Assembly: GCA_033584155.1 (NCBI GenBank) | Contig: CP138355.1 | Span: forward strand, 930,001-994,000 | Length of the DNA: 64,000 nt | Reading direction: 5' to 3' | Origin: Candidatus Electrothrix scaldis | GTDB taxonomy: Bacteria; Desulfobacterota; Desulfobulbia; Desulfobulbales; Desulfobulbaceae | In this document: positions 19,611-27,307 of the stretch, one piece after another | How the letters are laid out: each line of letters opens with the position of its first letter | Numbering within the stretch: the first letter of the stretch is position 1 | Made by a program: the position numbers and the translations under genes | Notes under the pieces: generated by a model | The model's input: only the letters and a program-made list of their open reading frames with translations | Told to the model about the DNA's origin: nothing | The model's database searches: none

Positions 19611-20723
19611 TCATGAACGAGGCGGCAACGGCGGTGGTACCGACGCAAAAAGATTCTTTAACTCAGCAACCTGTCCCGCAGCCGTCCAGTTATCCATGCC
19701 TTCCTGCCACACCAGGGTTTCCCGGACCAGCTTGCCGGACTGCACAAGTTGCTTCAACCCAGCCATGTCGAACGGCCCTGCAGCCTGTCCGTCAATCGCC
19801 ACATGAAATGCGACCTGATTGGGTAGCGCCGGGGCAACCACCGGTCCGGTCTGTTGCCGAGTCTGCCGGTTCATCGAACCGGCCATCTGGTTCGCCATCG
19901 CAAAGCCCATGCCCATACCGATACCGGCAGAGGCTTCTCCGCCCGGATTCTTGGCAGCCGCTTCCATTGATTCAGCTGCCTGATACTGGGTGTATGCCGA
20001 TAAATCGCCGAGAATTCCCATATTGGTGCGTTTATCAAGGGTCTCCTCCACCTTGGGCGGTAAGGAGATATTCTCCACCATCATATTGGTTACTTCCAGT
20101 CCGAAGTCCAACATTTCAGGCTGAATCTGCTTGAGGATAAAATCGCCCAATTCATTATAATTGGCAGCAAGATCCAACACCGGGATTTTACTTTCTCCGA
20201 GAATGTCGGCGAAACGCGAAACGATTATATTGCGGATTTGATCTTTGATATTGTCGACCGAAAAGGTCGGGTTGGTGGAAACTAGCTGTGTCAGCAGCCT
20301 GCCGGGATCAGCAACCCGCAACCCGTATGTTCCGAATGACCGAAGTCGCACCACCCCGAACTCAGGGTCGCGCATCATCAATGGGTTTTTCAGTCCCCAT
20401 TTTAAATTGGTAAACCTGCGCGTATTGACAAAATAGACTTCAGCTTTAAACGGGCTGTTAAAGCCGTACTTCCAGCCTTTCAGGGTTGAGAGAACAGGCA
20501 GGTTTCGCGTATTCAGTGTAAATGTACCCGTCTTTGTAAACACGTCGGCAAGCTGTCCCTCATTCACGAATAATGCGGCCTGTCCTTCCCGGACAATGAG
20601 CTTGGCTTCGTTTTTGATTTCATTGCCATGACGTTCAAACCGATACACCAGCGTATCCTGGGTATCGTCAAGCCATTCGACAATATCTATAAATTCCCCT
20701 CTGATAGTATCCCAAAGAGACAT
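19611..20723 (-). CDS. SPFH-domain protein with C-terminal GYF-2 domain (YdjI-like)
   Basis: 370 aa from the ATG at 20723, which has AGGAA at good spacing. The first 270 residues are an SPFH/band-7-like domain (KYGFNSPFKAEVYFVNTR, LRSFGTYGLRVADP, LDFGLEVTNMMVENISLP). A glycine/methionine-rich linker (ASAGIGMGMGFAMANQMAGS) leads to a GYF-2 domain (HVAIDGQAAGPFDMAGLKQL, GMDNWTAAGQVAEL) and a proline tail PPPLPPR. Such proteins form membrane-associated oligomers; the GYF-2 part should bind a peptide. In operon with the zinc-ribbon protein. Confidence 0.8.
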   Translation of the reverse strand: MSLWDTIRGEFIDIVEWLDDTQDTLVYRFERHGNEIKNEAKLIVREGQAALFVNEGQLADVFTKTGTFTLNTRNLPVLSTLKGWKYGFNSPFKAEVYFVNTRRFTNLKWGLKNPLMMRDPEFGVVRLRSFGTYGLRVADPGRLLTQLVSTNPTFSVDNIKDQIRNIIVSRFADILGESKIPVLDLAANYNELGDFILKQIQPEMLDFGLEVTNMMVENISLPPKVEETLDKRTNMGILGDLSAYTQYQAAESMEAAAKNPGGEASAGIGMGMGFAMANQMAGSMNRQTRQQTGPVVAPALPNQVAFHVAIDGQAAGPFDMAGLKQLVQSGKLVRETLVWQEGMDNWTAAGQVAELKNLFASVPPPLPPRS

Positions 20724-20789
20724 AGTATTCCTCGCTGTTATGTGCTGTGATTTGCGGGGGAAATGCGATTGAGTCTGCACAGTTTACTC

Positions 20790-20930
20790 TTACGCATAAT
20801 TCTTTGATAGTGTTATTGCCTCTTTCACCCCAGATAAGAGAACGCCGTCTATGGCTAAGGTACCGTTGTAGTCACAGACAATGGTGGCAACAGTGAGGAC
20901 TCCGAAGTCAGGGATGATGATTGCTTGCAT
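20790..20930 (-). pseudogene. Truncated HAD-family gene (soluble P-type-ATPase-like)
   Basis: A 46-codon frame from ATG 20930 to TAA 20790. It starts like the HAD phosphatases that resemble the P domain of P-type ATPases: IPDFGVLTV, then VCDYNGTLAIDGVLLSGVKE, where D20 of DYNGT would be the nucleophile. Full members are around 150 aa; this one stops right after the first helix. Remaining HAD motifs are absent, so it is a broken remnant. It sits in a run of gene fragments between 20.7 and 21.6 kb. Confidence 0.6.
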
Positions 20931-20970
20931 AAGGTTTCTTTAGATGCTGAACAGTCGTGCAGGGTGCATT

Positions 20971-21165
20971 TCATACATCTTTTTCATGGGTGTGGACAGC
21001 TTGCTTTGATTGCATCGGTTTCGGGCCGAAATGAACAAACTCCTTTTGTGATCTTTTTTCCTGCTTTCTCAGTGCTTCGCAAATTCTCTTCAAATCGTTA
21101 TCGTATCGCGCTGCGTGCTCTGCGCGATACTTCCTGATTTCTTCGACAATAGGATCTTTAATCAT
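20971..21165 (-). CDS. Small protein linked to PIN-type toxin genes
   Basis: 64 aa, starting MIKDPIVEEIRKYR and continuing HAARYDNDLKRICEALRKQE. This charged helical family commonly follows PIN-domain toxin genes and may be a partner or antitoxin; that role is inference. Its ATG overlaps the stop of the upstream frame (ATGA), which looks like the tail of such a PIN gene. The start has GGGG upstream. The C-terminus (HFGPKPMQSKQAVHTHEKDV) is less typical and may be altered. Confidence 0.6.
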   Translation of the reverse strand: MIKDPIVEEIRKYRAEHAARYDNDLKRICEALRKQEKRSQKEFVHFGPKPMQSKQAVHTHEKDV

Positions 21166-21293
21166 AATATATACCCCAATTCTTCAGGTGAACAAAGTTC
21201 CGGGCATTGATAGCCCAGTTCTTCAATGACGCGGCGAACATCTGCTTTCGTACTGGCGTTATTGTTATGTGTTATTACTTGAAGGCCAATCAA
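21162..21293 (-). pseudogene. C-terminal tail of a lost PIN-toxin-like gene
   Basis: A 43-codon open frame ending in TGA that overlaps the next gene by four bases. It reads ASTKADVRRVIEELGYQC then PELCSPEELGYI, like the final segment of VapC-like PIN proteins that precede this kind of small gene. The N-terminal catalytic part (acidic residues) is absent upstream, where a different 81-aa frame lies. Best explained as a truncated remnant; a very short real gene with a TTG start cannot be excluded. Confidence 0.45.
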
Positions 21294-21510
21294 TAACGTA
21301 TGCCGCCTCAATGAAGTACTGTTGCAGTTGGGCATTATTTTCTACCCAGTCATCAAACCCTTCTTTTTGGGAAGTATTATTAGGGTTGGTTATTAAAATA
21401 AAGTAACCACCTGAGTCTTTTGTGTCATCTTGGATTTCAATTTTCCAATTAGTATATTTACCACTCTTTATAGTTCCACCTACACCAATAGGAAGCATTG
21501 TCTTTTCCAT
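21265..21510 (-). CDS. Small hypothetical protein
   Basis: 81 aa, no cysteines, no signal. Composition is that of a compact beta-rich protein (GVGGTIKSGKYTNWKIEI, then SGGYFILITNP, EGFDDWVEN and a final helix). Small acidic proteins of this kind are often found as immunity proteins near polymorphic toxins, but no toxin is next to it. It overlaps the PIN-tail remnant in another frame. Weak ribosome-binding site. Function unknown. Confidence 0.5.
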   Translation of the reverse strand: MEKTMLPIGVGGTIKSGKYTNWKIEIQDDTKDSGGYFILITNPNNTSQKEGFDDWVENNAQLQQYFIEAAYVIDWPSSNNT

Positions 21511-21531
21511 TTCATTTCACATAACAGTGTC

Positions 21532-21568
21532 AATAAGCGGAAAATTTCCATGCTATTAGCAGTAATAG
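21532..21568. repeat. Dispersed 37-base repeat, copy B
   Basis: 30 of 37 bases match copy A at 33749-33785 on the same strand. On the minus strand the shared parts are CTATTACTG, TGGAA, TTTTCC and CTTATT. Lies just behind the 3' end of a minus-strand gene, as copy A does. It lacks the long outer inverted arms of copy A. Confidence 0.6.
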
Positions 21569-21590
21569 ATTTTGAAAAACCTCTCCTCCC

Positions 21591-22166
21591 TTACGCCCCC
21601 ACCCTCACATTCAGCACGTCCGCCAACCGCCCGTAATACTGATCCCGCACCAGGTTCAGCAGGGCGGCATAGTCGTTGACCCGGACGTTCAGGCTGGTGA
21701 CAGCTGATCCGGCAAAGCCCGGCAGGGTGTATTCGCCATCCTCCGTGACGGTCACCGCCGCACCCGCATCCCCGTCCTCGGTCATGCCGAGCAGGCTGAG
21801 GAGCAGCACGCTGTTTCTGATATCAAAGACCGCCTGGATGCGCAGCATTTCGTCCGCCGTGACTGTGCCGCCGATCGCACTGACAAGGGGACTGGTGGTA
21901 TTGCTGGTCAGGATGCCGACTTCCGGCGGGTTGGGATGGCCAAAATCAGTCAGCAGCAGGAGCGAGCGCAGCTTGCGGCGGTAGATGCCGATACGCGGAC
22001 TGCCGTGGCCGGTGGGCCGGGTCGAGACAGTGAGCGTGTATTCGTTATTGAACGGCTCATCCTGAGCAGGGATATCCGGGACCAAGACAATGCTGGAATC
22101 CGAGATCGGGCCGAACTGGTCCTGCACGGCCTCGCCGCTACGGGTACCCTCAATCACGCATTGCAC
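21591..22166 (-). CDS. Hypothetical partner of the HU-like DNA-binding protein
   Basis: 191 aa. No signal peptide. Beta-rich with Ig-like character (SSIVLVPDIPAQ, YTLTVSTRPTG, GEYTLPGFAGSAVTSLNVRV). GTG start at 22166, overlapping the end of the upstream gene by 13 bases; a second GTG at 22157 is better spaced from GGAGG. The upstream gene encodes a HU-like DNA-binding domain, and in related genomes the DNA-binding part is followed by an Ig-like second part in the same chain, so this may be a split version. Function unknown. Confidence 0.55.
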   Translation of the reverse strand: MQCVIEGTRSGEAVQDQFGPISDSSIVLVPDIPAQDEPFNNEYTLTVSTRPTGHGSPRIGIYRRKLRSLLLLTDFGHPNPPEVGILTSNTTSPLVSAIGGTVTADEMLRIQAVFDIRNSVLLLSLLGMTEDGDAGAAVTVTEDGEYTLPGFAGSAVTSLNVRVNDYAALLNLVRDQYYGRLADVLNVRVGA

Positions 22167-22669
22167 CCCTCCGCATCCGGGTCAAAGGCCAGGCGGGTGC
22201 CGCTGAGATGGAGCACACCCTTGCTGTAGAGCACATCAGCCAGATGGAGGCGGGTATCCTCAATACTGTCGATTACCGGCCCTTTCTCGCTCATGGGCAG
22301 CTTTTCGAAGCGAGCCTGCTGACTTATTTCCTTGAGGAAGGGTTGCAGCACCCGCACACTGACATGTAGGGTCTCGTCTGCCGGTGGGAGAGGATCATCC
22401 GGCGACTCCAATCTGCCGGTAAAGGAAAGGCCAAAGGAGAGCATGCCATCTATGGTCGCCTGATCGCCACTGAGCAGCTTCTTCTGAATGACCCGCTCCA
22501 GGAGGGCCAGCGCGGTCTTGGCATCTTCGATGCTGTAGTTCGGATTCTCTTCATGCATTGCGACCGTCAGGTCATCTGTTCCGGATGAACCGCGAGGCAC
22601 GAAGCGAATTTTGTAGGAAGGGGGAACGGTGAGGACGTTAGGTTCGGGCCGCCATTGGATCGTAGGCAT
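22154..22669 (-). CDS. HU-like DNA-binding-domain protein
   Basis: 171 aa from the ATG at 22669, which has GGAG six bases upstream; the TTG at 22681 is less likely. The N-terminus (MPTIQWRPEPNVLTVPPSYK) and the pattern GTDDLTVAMHEENPNYSIEDAKTAL plus SFTGRLESPDDP recall the HU-DNA-binding (PF14848-like) domain: helix pair then beta arm region. The tail IEDTRLHLADVLYSKGVLHLSG continues into a following Ig-like protein encoded in an overlapping frame. It lies directly beside a regular array of 23-bp quasi-palindromes in its upstream region, a natural candidate binding site (inference). Confidence 0.6.
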   Translation of the reverse strand: MPTIQWRPEPNVLTVPPSYKIRFVPRGSSGTDDLTVAMHEENPNYSIEDAKTALALLERVIQKKLLSGDQATIDGMLSFGLSFTGRLESPDDPLPPADETLHVSVRVLQPFLKEISQQARFEKLPMSEKGPVIDSIEDTRLHLADVLYSKGVLHLSGTRLAFDPDAEGCNA

Positions 22670-22810
22670 GATATACTCCAATATTGAGGTGGAATGCTGC
22701 GCCGATAGGTAAGTGTTGATTTTTCACAGATTAATTCTGCATTCTTGTCTTGTCAAGATGTATTTCAAGGCGGCGGGCTGCTGATCAGACAGGAAAGAGG
22801 ATGGTCAATA

Positions 22811-23017
22811 CGAATTTTTCTTGTGACGCAATGCGAATTCGTCGTGATACCCGATGCGATTTTTTTATGATACTCGATACGAATCCGTCGTTATAGGTAT
22901 AACGAATTTGCCGTGATACTCGATGCGAATCTGTCGTGATACATATAACGAACTTGCCGTTATATGTATCACGATTTTTTCATCATACCTATGACGGAAG
23001 CGGTGGGATACGAATAA
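22811..23017. repeat. Tandem array of nine 23-bp units with quasi-palindromic cores
   Basis: Nine consecutive 23-base units start at 22811, 22834, 22857, 22880, 22903, 22926, 22949, 22972 and 22995. Each begins with CG(A)A and a pyrimidine-rich spacer, then a 16-base core like CGTGATACTCGATGCG. Units 2 and 4-7 are best kept; the outer units decay. Several cores are dyads: unit 4 holds CGTTATA-GG-TATAACG, and the core of unit 7 is the exact reverse complement of that of unit 6. The length is not a multiple of three and short frames crossing it are not credible genes. It is not a CRISPR array since there are no unique spacers. Confidence 0.85.
22934..22980 (+). terminator. 17-bp perfect hairpin with T-run inside the array
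   Basis: Bases 22934-22950 pair perfectly with 22958-22974 around AACTTGC and are followed by six T (22975-22980). It is shaped like a strong rho-independent terminator for plus-strand transcription, yet no plus-strand gene lies nearby. It arises from two neighbouring array units in inverted relation. Confidence 0.5.
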
Positions 23018-23105
23018 TGATGGAAAGAGGGTGAGTATCCGCTTGGCAAGGGAACAAGGAGGCGGGTGAGCTCTTCCTGGGAGGAAATACCCTGGCGTGA
23101 GCCTT

Positions 23106-23993
23106 TCATGCAAAGGTAGAAAAAAAGGTGTCGAAAAAAAGCTCCTTGTCTGCTGAGGTGGCTATCTGATGCTGGCCTGGGTATGCAAAGGGTTCTGGCA
23201 GCCAATGCGTATATCCCAATAGACGGCTGCTTTGCAGTTCCACTTCCACGCTTCCCTGTTCCAGCCCGCAGATACGTTCATCAAAGATGGTTGCTGCCGC
23301 CAGGGGGTCATGAAAAATAACTTCGTCACGATCTTCAAACCATATCCGGGCAAAATCCAATACAGGGAGGAGGAGATCATGTTGGGCAAAACGTTCCATG
23401 ACCTCCTGCTTGCCTATGCGGATATCATGGGTGACATCGGCCCCGATGGAACGATGAACAGCCACCTGATGATTATAGACTATCGCCGTTGCGTACGGGT
23501 CCTGGCGGGCGTTCCATTCCAAGGGATCAAGCCGTCCCAGGCGTCGCTGAAAAAGGCCGCACATCAGGACCAGCCCTTTGAGCAGAGATGGAATTTCAGG
23601 GTCAAGGGTGAAGAGGGTGGCGATGTTGGTCATAGCGCCTATGCCGAGCAAGGTGATTTCTCCGGGATGCTTATGGATGGTCTCCATGAGAAAGGGAATC
23701 GCCTTGTTCCTGGGGAATGTTTGTTCATGCGGCCAATGTGCTAAGGCCTCTGCCTGCTGCGCTTCATCCTGCATAATCGGGCTGAGCATCGGATGCGCCA
23801 GGCCGGGGAAGATCGGTATATCCTGGCCCGTGATCTTGCATAAGGCGCTTGCGATCATGGCGCGTTTTTCAGGCTCTCCTGATACCGTGCTTATCCCCAT
23901 CAGTTCACAGGCAGGATGTGCCAGAAGATAGGCCAGACAGATGGCGTCATCTATATCCGTACCGATATCTGTATCTAATAATATTTTTTCCAT
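23106..23993 (-). CDS. Inosine-uridine-type nucleoside hydrolase
   Basis: 295 aa from the ATG at 23993. The N-terminal ILLDTDIGTDIDDAICLAYLL is the family's calcium-binding aspartate cluster. GIGAMTNIATLFT, LMCGLF and EWNARQDPYATAIVY follow in the expected order, with a C-terminal acidic/His region VIFHDPLAAATI. It should cleave nucleosides into base and ribose in the cytoplasm. GGAG lies 13 bases upstream of the start. Substrate preference cannot be told. Confidence 0.85.
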   Translation of the reverse strand: MEKILLDTDIGTDIDDAICLAYLLAHPACELMGISTVSGEPEKRAMIASALCKITGQDIPIFPGLAHPMLSPIMQDEAQQAEALAHWPHEQTFPRNKAIPFLMETIHKHPGEITLLGIGAMTNIATLFTLDPEIPSLLKGLVLMCGLFQRRLGRLDPLEWNARQDPYATAIVYNHQVAVHRSIGADVTHDIRIGKQEVMERFAQHDLLLPVLDFARIWFEDRDEVIFHDPLAAATIFDERICGLEQGSVEVELQSSRLLGYTHWLPEPFAYPGQHQIATSADKELFFDTFFSTFA

Positions 23994-24021
23994 GCGGCTT
24001 GTTACTCCTTCATTGCTTGCA

Positions 24022-24060
24022 TAAAAAAAACGGCATCTCAACCCGAAGGCTGAGATGCCG
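24022..24060 (-). terminator. Intrinsic terminator of the symporter operon
   Basis: CGGCATCTCA (24031-24040) pairs with TGAGATGCCG (24051-24060); the eight A at 24023-24030 read as a U-tract on the minus strand. It lies behind the symporter gene stop (24097). Confidence 0.85.
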
Positions 24061-24096
24061 CTCATAATAGTAATGATACTGTATTAACTCAGTTCA

Positions 24097-25842
24097 TTAT
24101 GGTTGCATAACACCAGGAACGCGAATGTCTTCAACCAGATGCTGGATGTGCTCCGGCGGTTCCGGGGTGATGCGGGATACCAGATAGGCAACCGCAAAGT
24201 TCACCAAGGCACCAACGGTACCAAAGGCCTCCGGGGCAATTCCGAGAAACCAGTTTTCAGGAGTATTGGCAGCCATTGCTGTATCTGCCACAAAGAACCA
24301 ACCCTTGAACCAGAAGATGTAGACCAGGGTGATACTCAAACCGGACAGCATACCGCAAACTGCACCGATATTATTCACCCGCTTGACAAAAACACCCATC
24401 ATCAGGGCTGGGAAGATGGAAGAAGCAGCCAGTCCAAAAGCCAAGGCAACAACCTGGGCTGCAAATCCCGGAGGATGGAGACCAAACCAACCCGCCACAG
24501 CAATTGCAGCAGCCATAGCGATACGACCAGCCATCAGCTCTTTCTTGTCGCTCATATCTTTCATGATAATACCTTTCAGCAGGTCATGAGAGATAGAGGA
24601 AGAGATCGCCAGCAGAAGACCAGCAGCAGTGGACAGCGCCGCAGCAATACCACCGGCAGCAACTAAGGCGATAACCCAGTTCGGCAGTTTCGCGATCTCA
24701 GGATTGGCAAGCACCATGATGTCACGGTCAACCTTGACCATTTCATTCTCAAGCCCTTTATAATTGGGGCCAACATACTGAATCCTGCCGTCGCCGTTCT
24801 TATCCTCAAACTGTAGGAGACCGGTTTTTTCCCAGTTTTTGAACCATTGCGGACGTTCATCATATTTAAGCCACTCGCCAGCGCCCTCTGCTGCTTGGGC
24901 AGTGGTGGGGCGAATGGTCTCCATCAGATTCAAACGTGCCATAGCACCAACCGCAGGAGCAGTGGTGTAGAGAATAGCGATAAAAATCAGGGACCAGCCC
25001 ACGGAAGAACGAGCATCTTTTACCTTAGGAACGGTGAAAAAGCGGGTGATAACATGGGGAAGACCAGCTGTACCGATCATCAAGGACATCGTGTACAGAA
25101 ATATGTTCAGGGTTGAACCATTCTGAGTCGTGTACTGATTAAAGCCAAGATCCAACAAGGTCTTATCAAGTTTTTCCAGCAGGAACATACCAGAACCGTT
25201 TAACTCTCCACCAAGACCAAGCTGTGGCAAAGGATTGCCAGTAAGGTGCAGGGAAATGAAAACCGCAGGAACGGTGTAAGCAAAAATCAGAACGCAGTAC
25301 TGAGCAATCTGTGTGTAGGTAACACCTTTCATTCCACCGAGAACAGCGTAGATGAAGACGATAACCATACCGACACCTAAGCCGACTTCATAGGGGAGTT
25401 CAAGAAAGCGGGAAAAGGCAACACCAATACCCTTCATCTGCCCGATAACATAGGTCAAGGAGGCAACGATGAGGCAGATAACCGCAACAACCCGGGCTGT
25501 ATTGGAGTAATAACGATCCCCAATAAATTCCGGCACGGTAAATTTACCGTATTTCCGCAGATACGGAGCCAAAAGCATGGCCAGCAGACAGTAACCGCCA
25601 GTCCAGCCCATCAGGAACACAGAGGCATCATACCCCTTAAAGGCGATAAGGCCTGCCATCGAGATAAACGAGGCCGCAGACATCCAGTCCGCACCAGTTG
25701 CCATACCGTTGAGTACTGGATGTACGCCCTTGCCAGCAACATAAAACTCACCCGTTGTACCAGCACGGGCCTTGATGGCAATAAAGATATACAGTCCAAA
25801 GGTAGCGCCAACCACCAAGTATGTCAGTAATTGTAAACTCAT
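24097..25842 (-). CDS. Sodium:solute symporter large subunit (ActP/VC_2705-like)
   Basis: 581 aa with about 13-14 membrane helices, SSS family. GKGVHPVLNGMATGADWMSAASFI is the sodium-site helix and ATAISS-like AAALSTAAGLLLAISSSISHDL the later sodium-site helix. An insertion around residues 320-380 (WLKYDERPQWFKNWEKTG, then LENEMVKVDRDIMVLANP) marks the VC_2705 subfamily. It likely transports acetate or another short carboxylate with Na+. The gene 11 bases upstream encodes the DUF4212 small subunit. Confidence 0.85.
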   Translation of the reverse strand: MSLQLLTYLVVGATFGLYIFIAIKARAGTTGEFYVAGKGVHPVLNGMATGADWMSAASFISMAGLIAFKGYDASVFLMGWTGGYCLLAMLLAPYLRKYGKFTVPEFIGDRYYSNTARVVAVICLIVASLTYVIGQMKGIGVAFSRFLELPYEVGLGVGMVIVFIYAVLGGMKGVTYTQIAQYCVLIFAYTVPAVFISLHLTGNPLPQLGLGGELNGSGMFLLEKLDKTLLDLGFNQYTTQNGSTLNIFLYTMSLMIGTAGLPHVITRFFTVPKVKDARSSVGWSLIFIAILYTTAPAVGAMARLNLMETIRPTTAQAAEGAGEWLKYDERPQWFKNWEKTGLLQFEDKNGDGRIQYVGPNYKGLENEMVKVDRDIMVLANPEIAKLPNWVIALVAAGGIAAALSTAAGLLLAISSSISHDLLKGIIMKDMSDKKELMAGRIAMAAAIAVAGWFGLHPPGFAAQVVALAFGLAASSIFPALMMGVFVKRVNNIGAVCGMLSGLSITLVYIFWFKGWFFVADTAMAANTPENWFLGIAPEAFGTVGALVNFAVAYLVSRITPEPPEHIQHLVEDIRVPGVMQP

Positions 25843-25853
25843 TCTTTTTCTCC

Positions 25854-26111
25854 TTAATCTTCCTGAACACCGAATTTACGATCAAGCTGATTCATACGCC
25901 AGGCATAAAAAAAGACGAGTATGACAAAGCTATAGATAGACCCTTGCTGGGCAAACCAGAAACCAAGCGGGTAGCCGCCCAAAATATGAATACTATTCAA
26001 TGCCGGGGCAAAGAGTATTCCGCAACCGTAGGACACGACGAACCAGATAGCCAGACATACCGCAACTAATCGGATGTTGGCTTTCCAGTATGCTTGCGAA
26101 TCACTGCTCAT
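25854..26111 (-). CDS. DUF4212 small subunit of Na+/solute symporter
   Basis: 85 aa with two membrane helices (LVAVCLAIWFVVSYGCGILF and GSIYSFVILVFFYAWRM) joined by LGGYPLGFWFAQQG, the DUF4212 signature. Always paired with ActP-like symporters and here directly in front of one. A GGAGG ribosome-binding site is present upstream of 26111. Confidence 0.9.
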   Translation of the reverse strand: MSSDSQAYWKANIRLVAVCLAIWFVVSYGCGILFAPALNSIHILGGYPLGFWFAQQGSIYSFVILVFFYAWRMNQLDRKFGVQED

Positions 26112-26579
26112 ATAACCTCCTTGTGTTTAAAGTTAACAGACAAGATCTTTTTGTCTGCCTCTTGGGAGTGATTCCCTTGTGTTACACATATATTATGAAG
26201 CTCCAGAGTCCTTCCCTGGGAGCCTTGTAATCAAAGTGTTGCTTTTTACAGCGCTCTATTTTCTCATCTGATCTTCCGATAATCAGATGAGAGCTACAAA
26301 AGACGGTGTCGATGTGTTTCAGAGTGTTTTTTTCGCTCGGCGTCATTCTTCCATAGATGTATTCCAATCTTGTGAAAAAGAGAAATGGCTCTTTCTTACA
26401 ATAAAGAACACATCGTGGGAGTGTTCTTCATTCAGGAAACTCATGTGGTTACACTGGAGATGTTTCATTTTTGACGACAAGTTGTTACAATAACGTAGGT
26501 TATCGAAAAGCATGAATAACCACTTTTATACTTTTCTCTAACAATGATGTCAAGATCGAAGAGTAGAAAAGAGAATGTC
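26112..26579. other. Intergenic region upstream of the symporter operon
   Basis: About 470 bases. A 61-codon frame on the minus strand (26182-26367) has no family match that I recognise and is left out. The region should hold the promoter for the DUF4212-symporter operon. An 8-bp inverted repeat at 26404-26428 is a possible operator. Confidence 0.4.
26404..26428. promoter_or_regulatory. Inverted repeat, possible operator
   Basis: AAGAACAC (26404-26411) and GTGTTCTT (26421-26428) are exact complements with nine bases between. No T-run follows on either strand, so a protein-binding site fits better than a terminator. Confidence 0.3.
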
Positions 26580-27293
26580 TCAGTGCAGAATTCTTCCGGC
26601 CCTATAAAGTTCCTTTAGAGAATTAATGCCGCCGTCTTTGAATTTTTTTATAAGATATAAAAAGAGATAGGCTGTTTGGAGGGCATCTTCTAATGCATCA
26701 TGGGGCTTAAAGGCAGGCAGGCCAAATTCTTTGGCGAGCGCATCCAAATTGTAGGCTGAGGCGTGGTCGTGATGTCCGTAGTGATCAGTCTGTCCACTGT
26801 CTTTATATCTGCGGGCAAGCCGCATGGTGTCAACTCCTGGATTAGACAGGGTTCCACCCAAGACCTGACGGGCTGTCTTGTTGAGGAAATACATGTCCAA
26901 TCCCACGAAATGACCAACGATCAGACTGTTGTCGCAGAACTCTATGAATTGAGGGAGCACCTCTTCAGCAGGATCTGCTTTTTTGAGTTCCTCTGGTGTA
27001 ATTCTGTGAATGAGAGTAGCTTTATTCGGATTGATATTAACAGGACGGATAAAGCGATGGAAGGTCTGATCAAGTTGAATCTGGAGATTGACGATACGAA
27101 CAGCACCTATGGAGATGATCTCGTCTTTGCGTTTATTCAGACCGGTTAACTCGGTGTCGCAGACGACAAAGCTGTATTCTGCCAGAGGCGCCCCCTGATG
27201 AAAGTCAAGGAACTGCACCCTGTTTTTTTGCAAGACAGGATGCGGAGGATCCAGAGAAAGCATCCTCCGAAGGGCTTGAAAAAAGGAAGACAT
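26580..27293 (-). CDS. DnaQ-like 3'-5' exonuclease
   Basis: 237 aa, DEDDh superfamily. CDTELTGLNKRKDEIISIG gives the first D and E, GHFVGLDMYFLNK the second D region and HDALEDALQTAYLF the final H and D. An extra cluster AYNLDALAKEFGL is typical of Pol III epsilon-like proteins. The gene follows the DUF294 gene by 14 bases; this exonuclease/DUF294 pair near ActP symporters is a recurrent arrangement. A role in signalling-nucleotide or RNA turnover is possible; not replication in particular. Confidence 0.8.
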   Translation of the reverse strand: MSSFFQALRRMLSLDPPHPVLQKNRVQFLDFHQGAPLAEYSFVVCDTELTGLNKRKDEIISIGAVRIVNLQIQLDQTFHRFIRPVNINPNKATLIHRITPEELKKADPAEEVLPQFIEFCDNSLIVGHFVGLDMYFLNKTARQVLGGTLSNPGVDTMRLARRYKDSGQTDHYGHHDHASAYNLDALAKEFGLPAFKPHDALEDALQTAYLFLYLIKKFKDGGINSLKELYRAGRILH

Positions 27294-27307
27294 GATTGAA
27301 TGTATGT

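Larger units (their letters stand above)
22670..23105. other. Intergenic region carrying the 23-bp tandem array
   Basis: Upstream region of the HU-like gene and downstream region of the nucleoside hydrolase (both minus strand). Apart from the array (22811-23017) no gene or other motif is recognised. Confidence 0.6.

Noticed and set aside
22811-23017. CRISPR array
   Set aside because: The whole 23-bp period is repeated; there are no unique spacers and no cas genes.
22865-23205. Two open frames on the minus strand crossing the tandem array
   Set aside because: They are translations of repeat DNA without ribosome-binding site or family features.
26182-26367. 61-codon frame on the minus strand
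   Set aside because: No ribosome-binding site and no recognisable family; lies where a promoter is expected.
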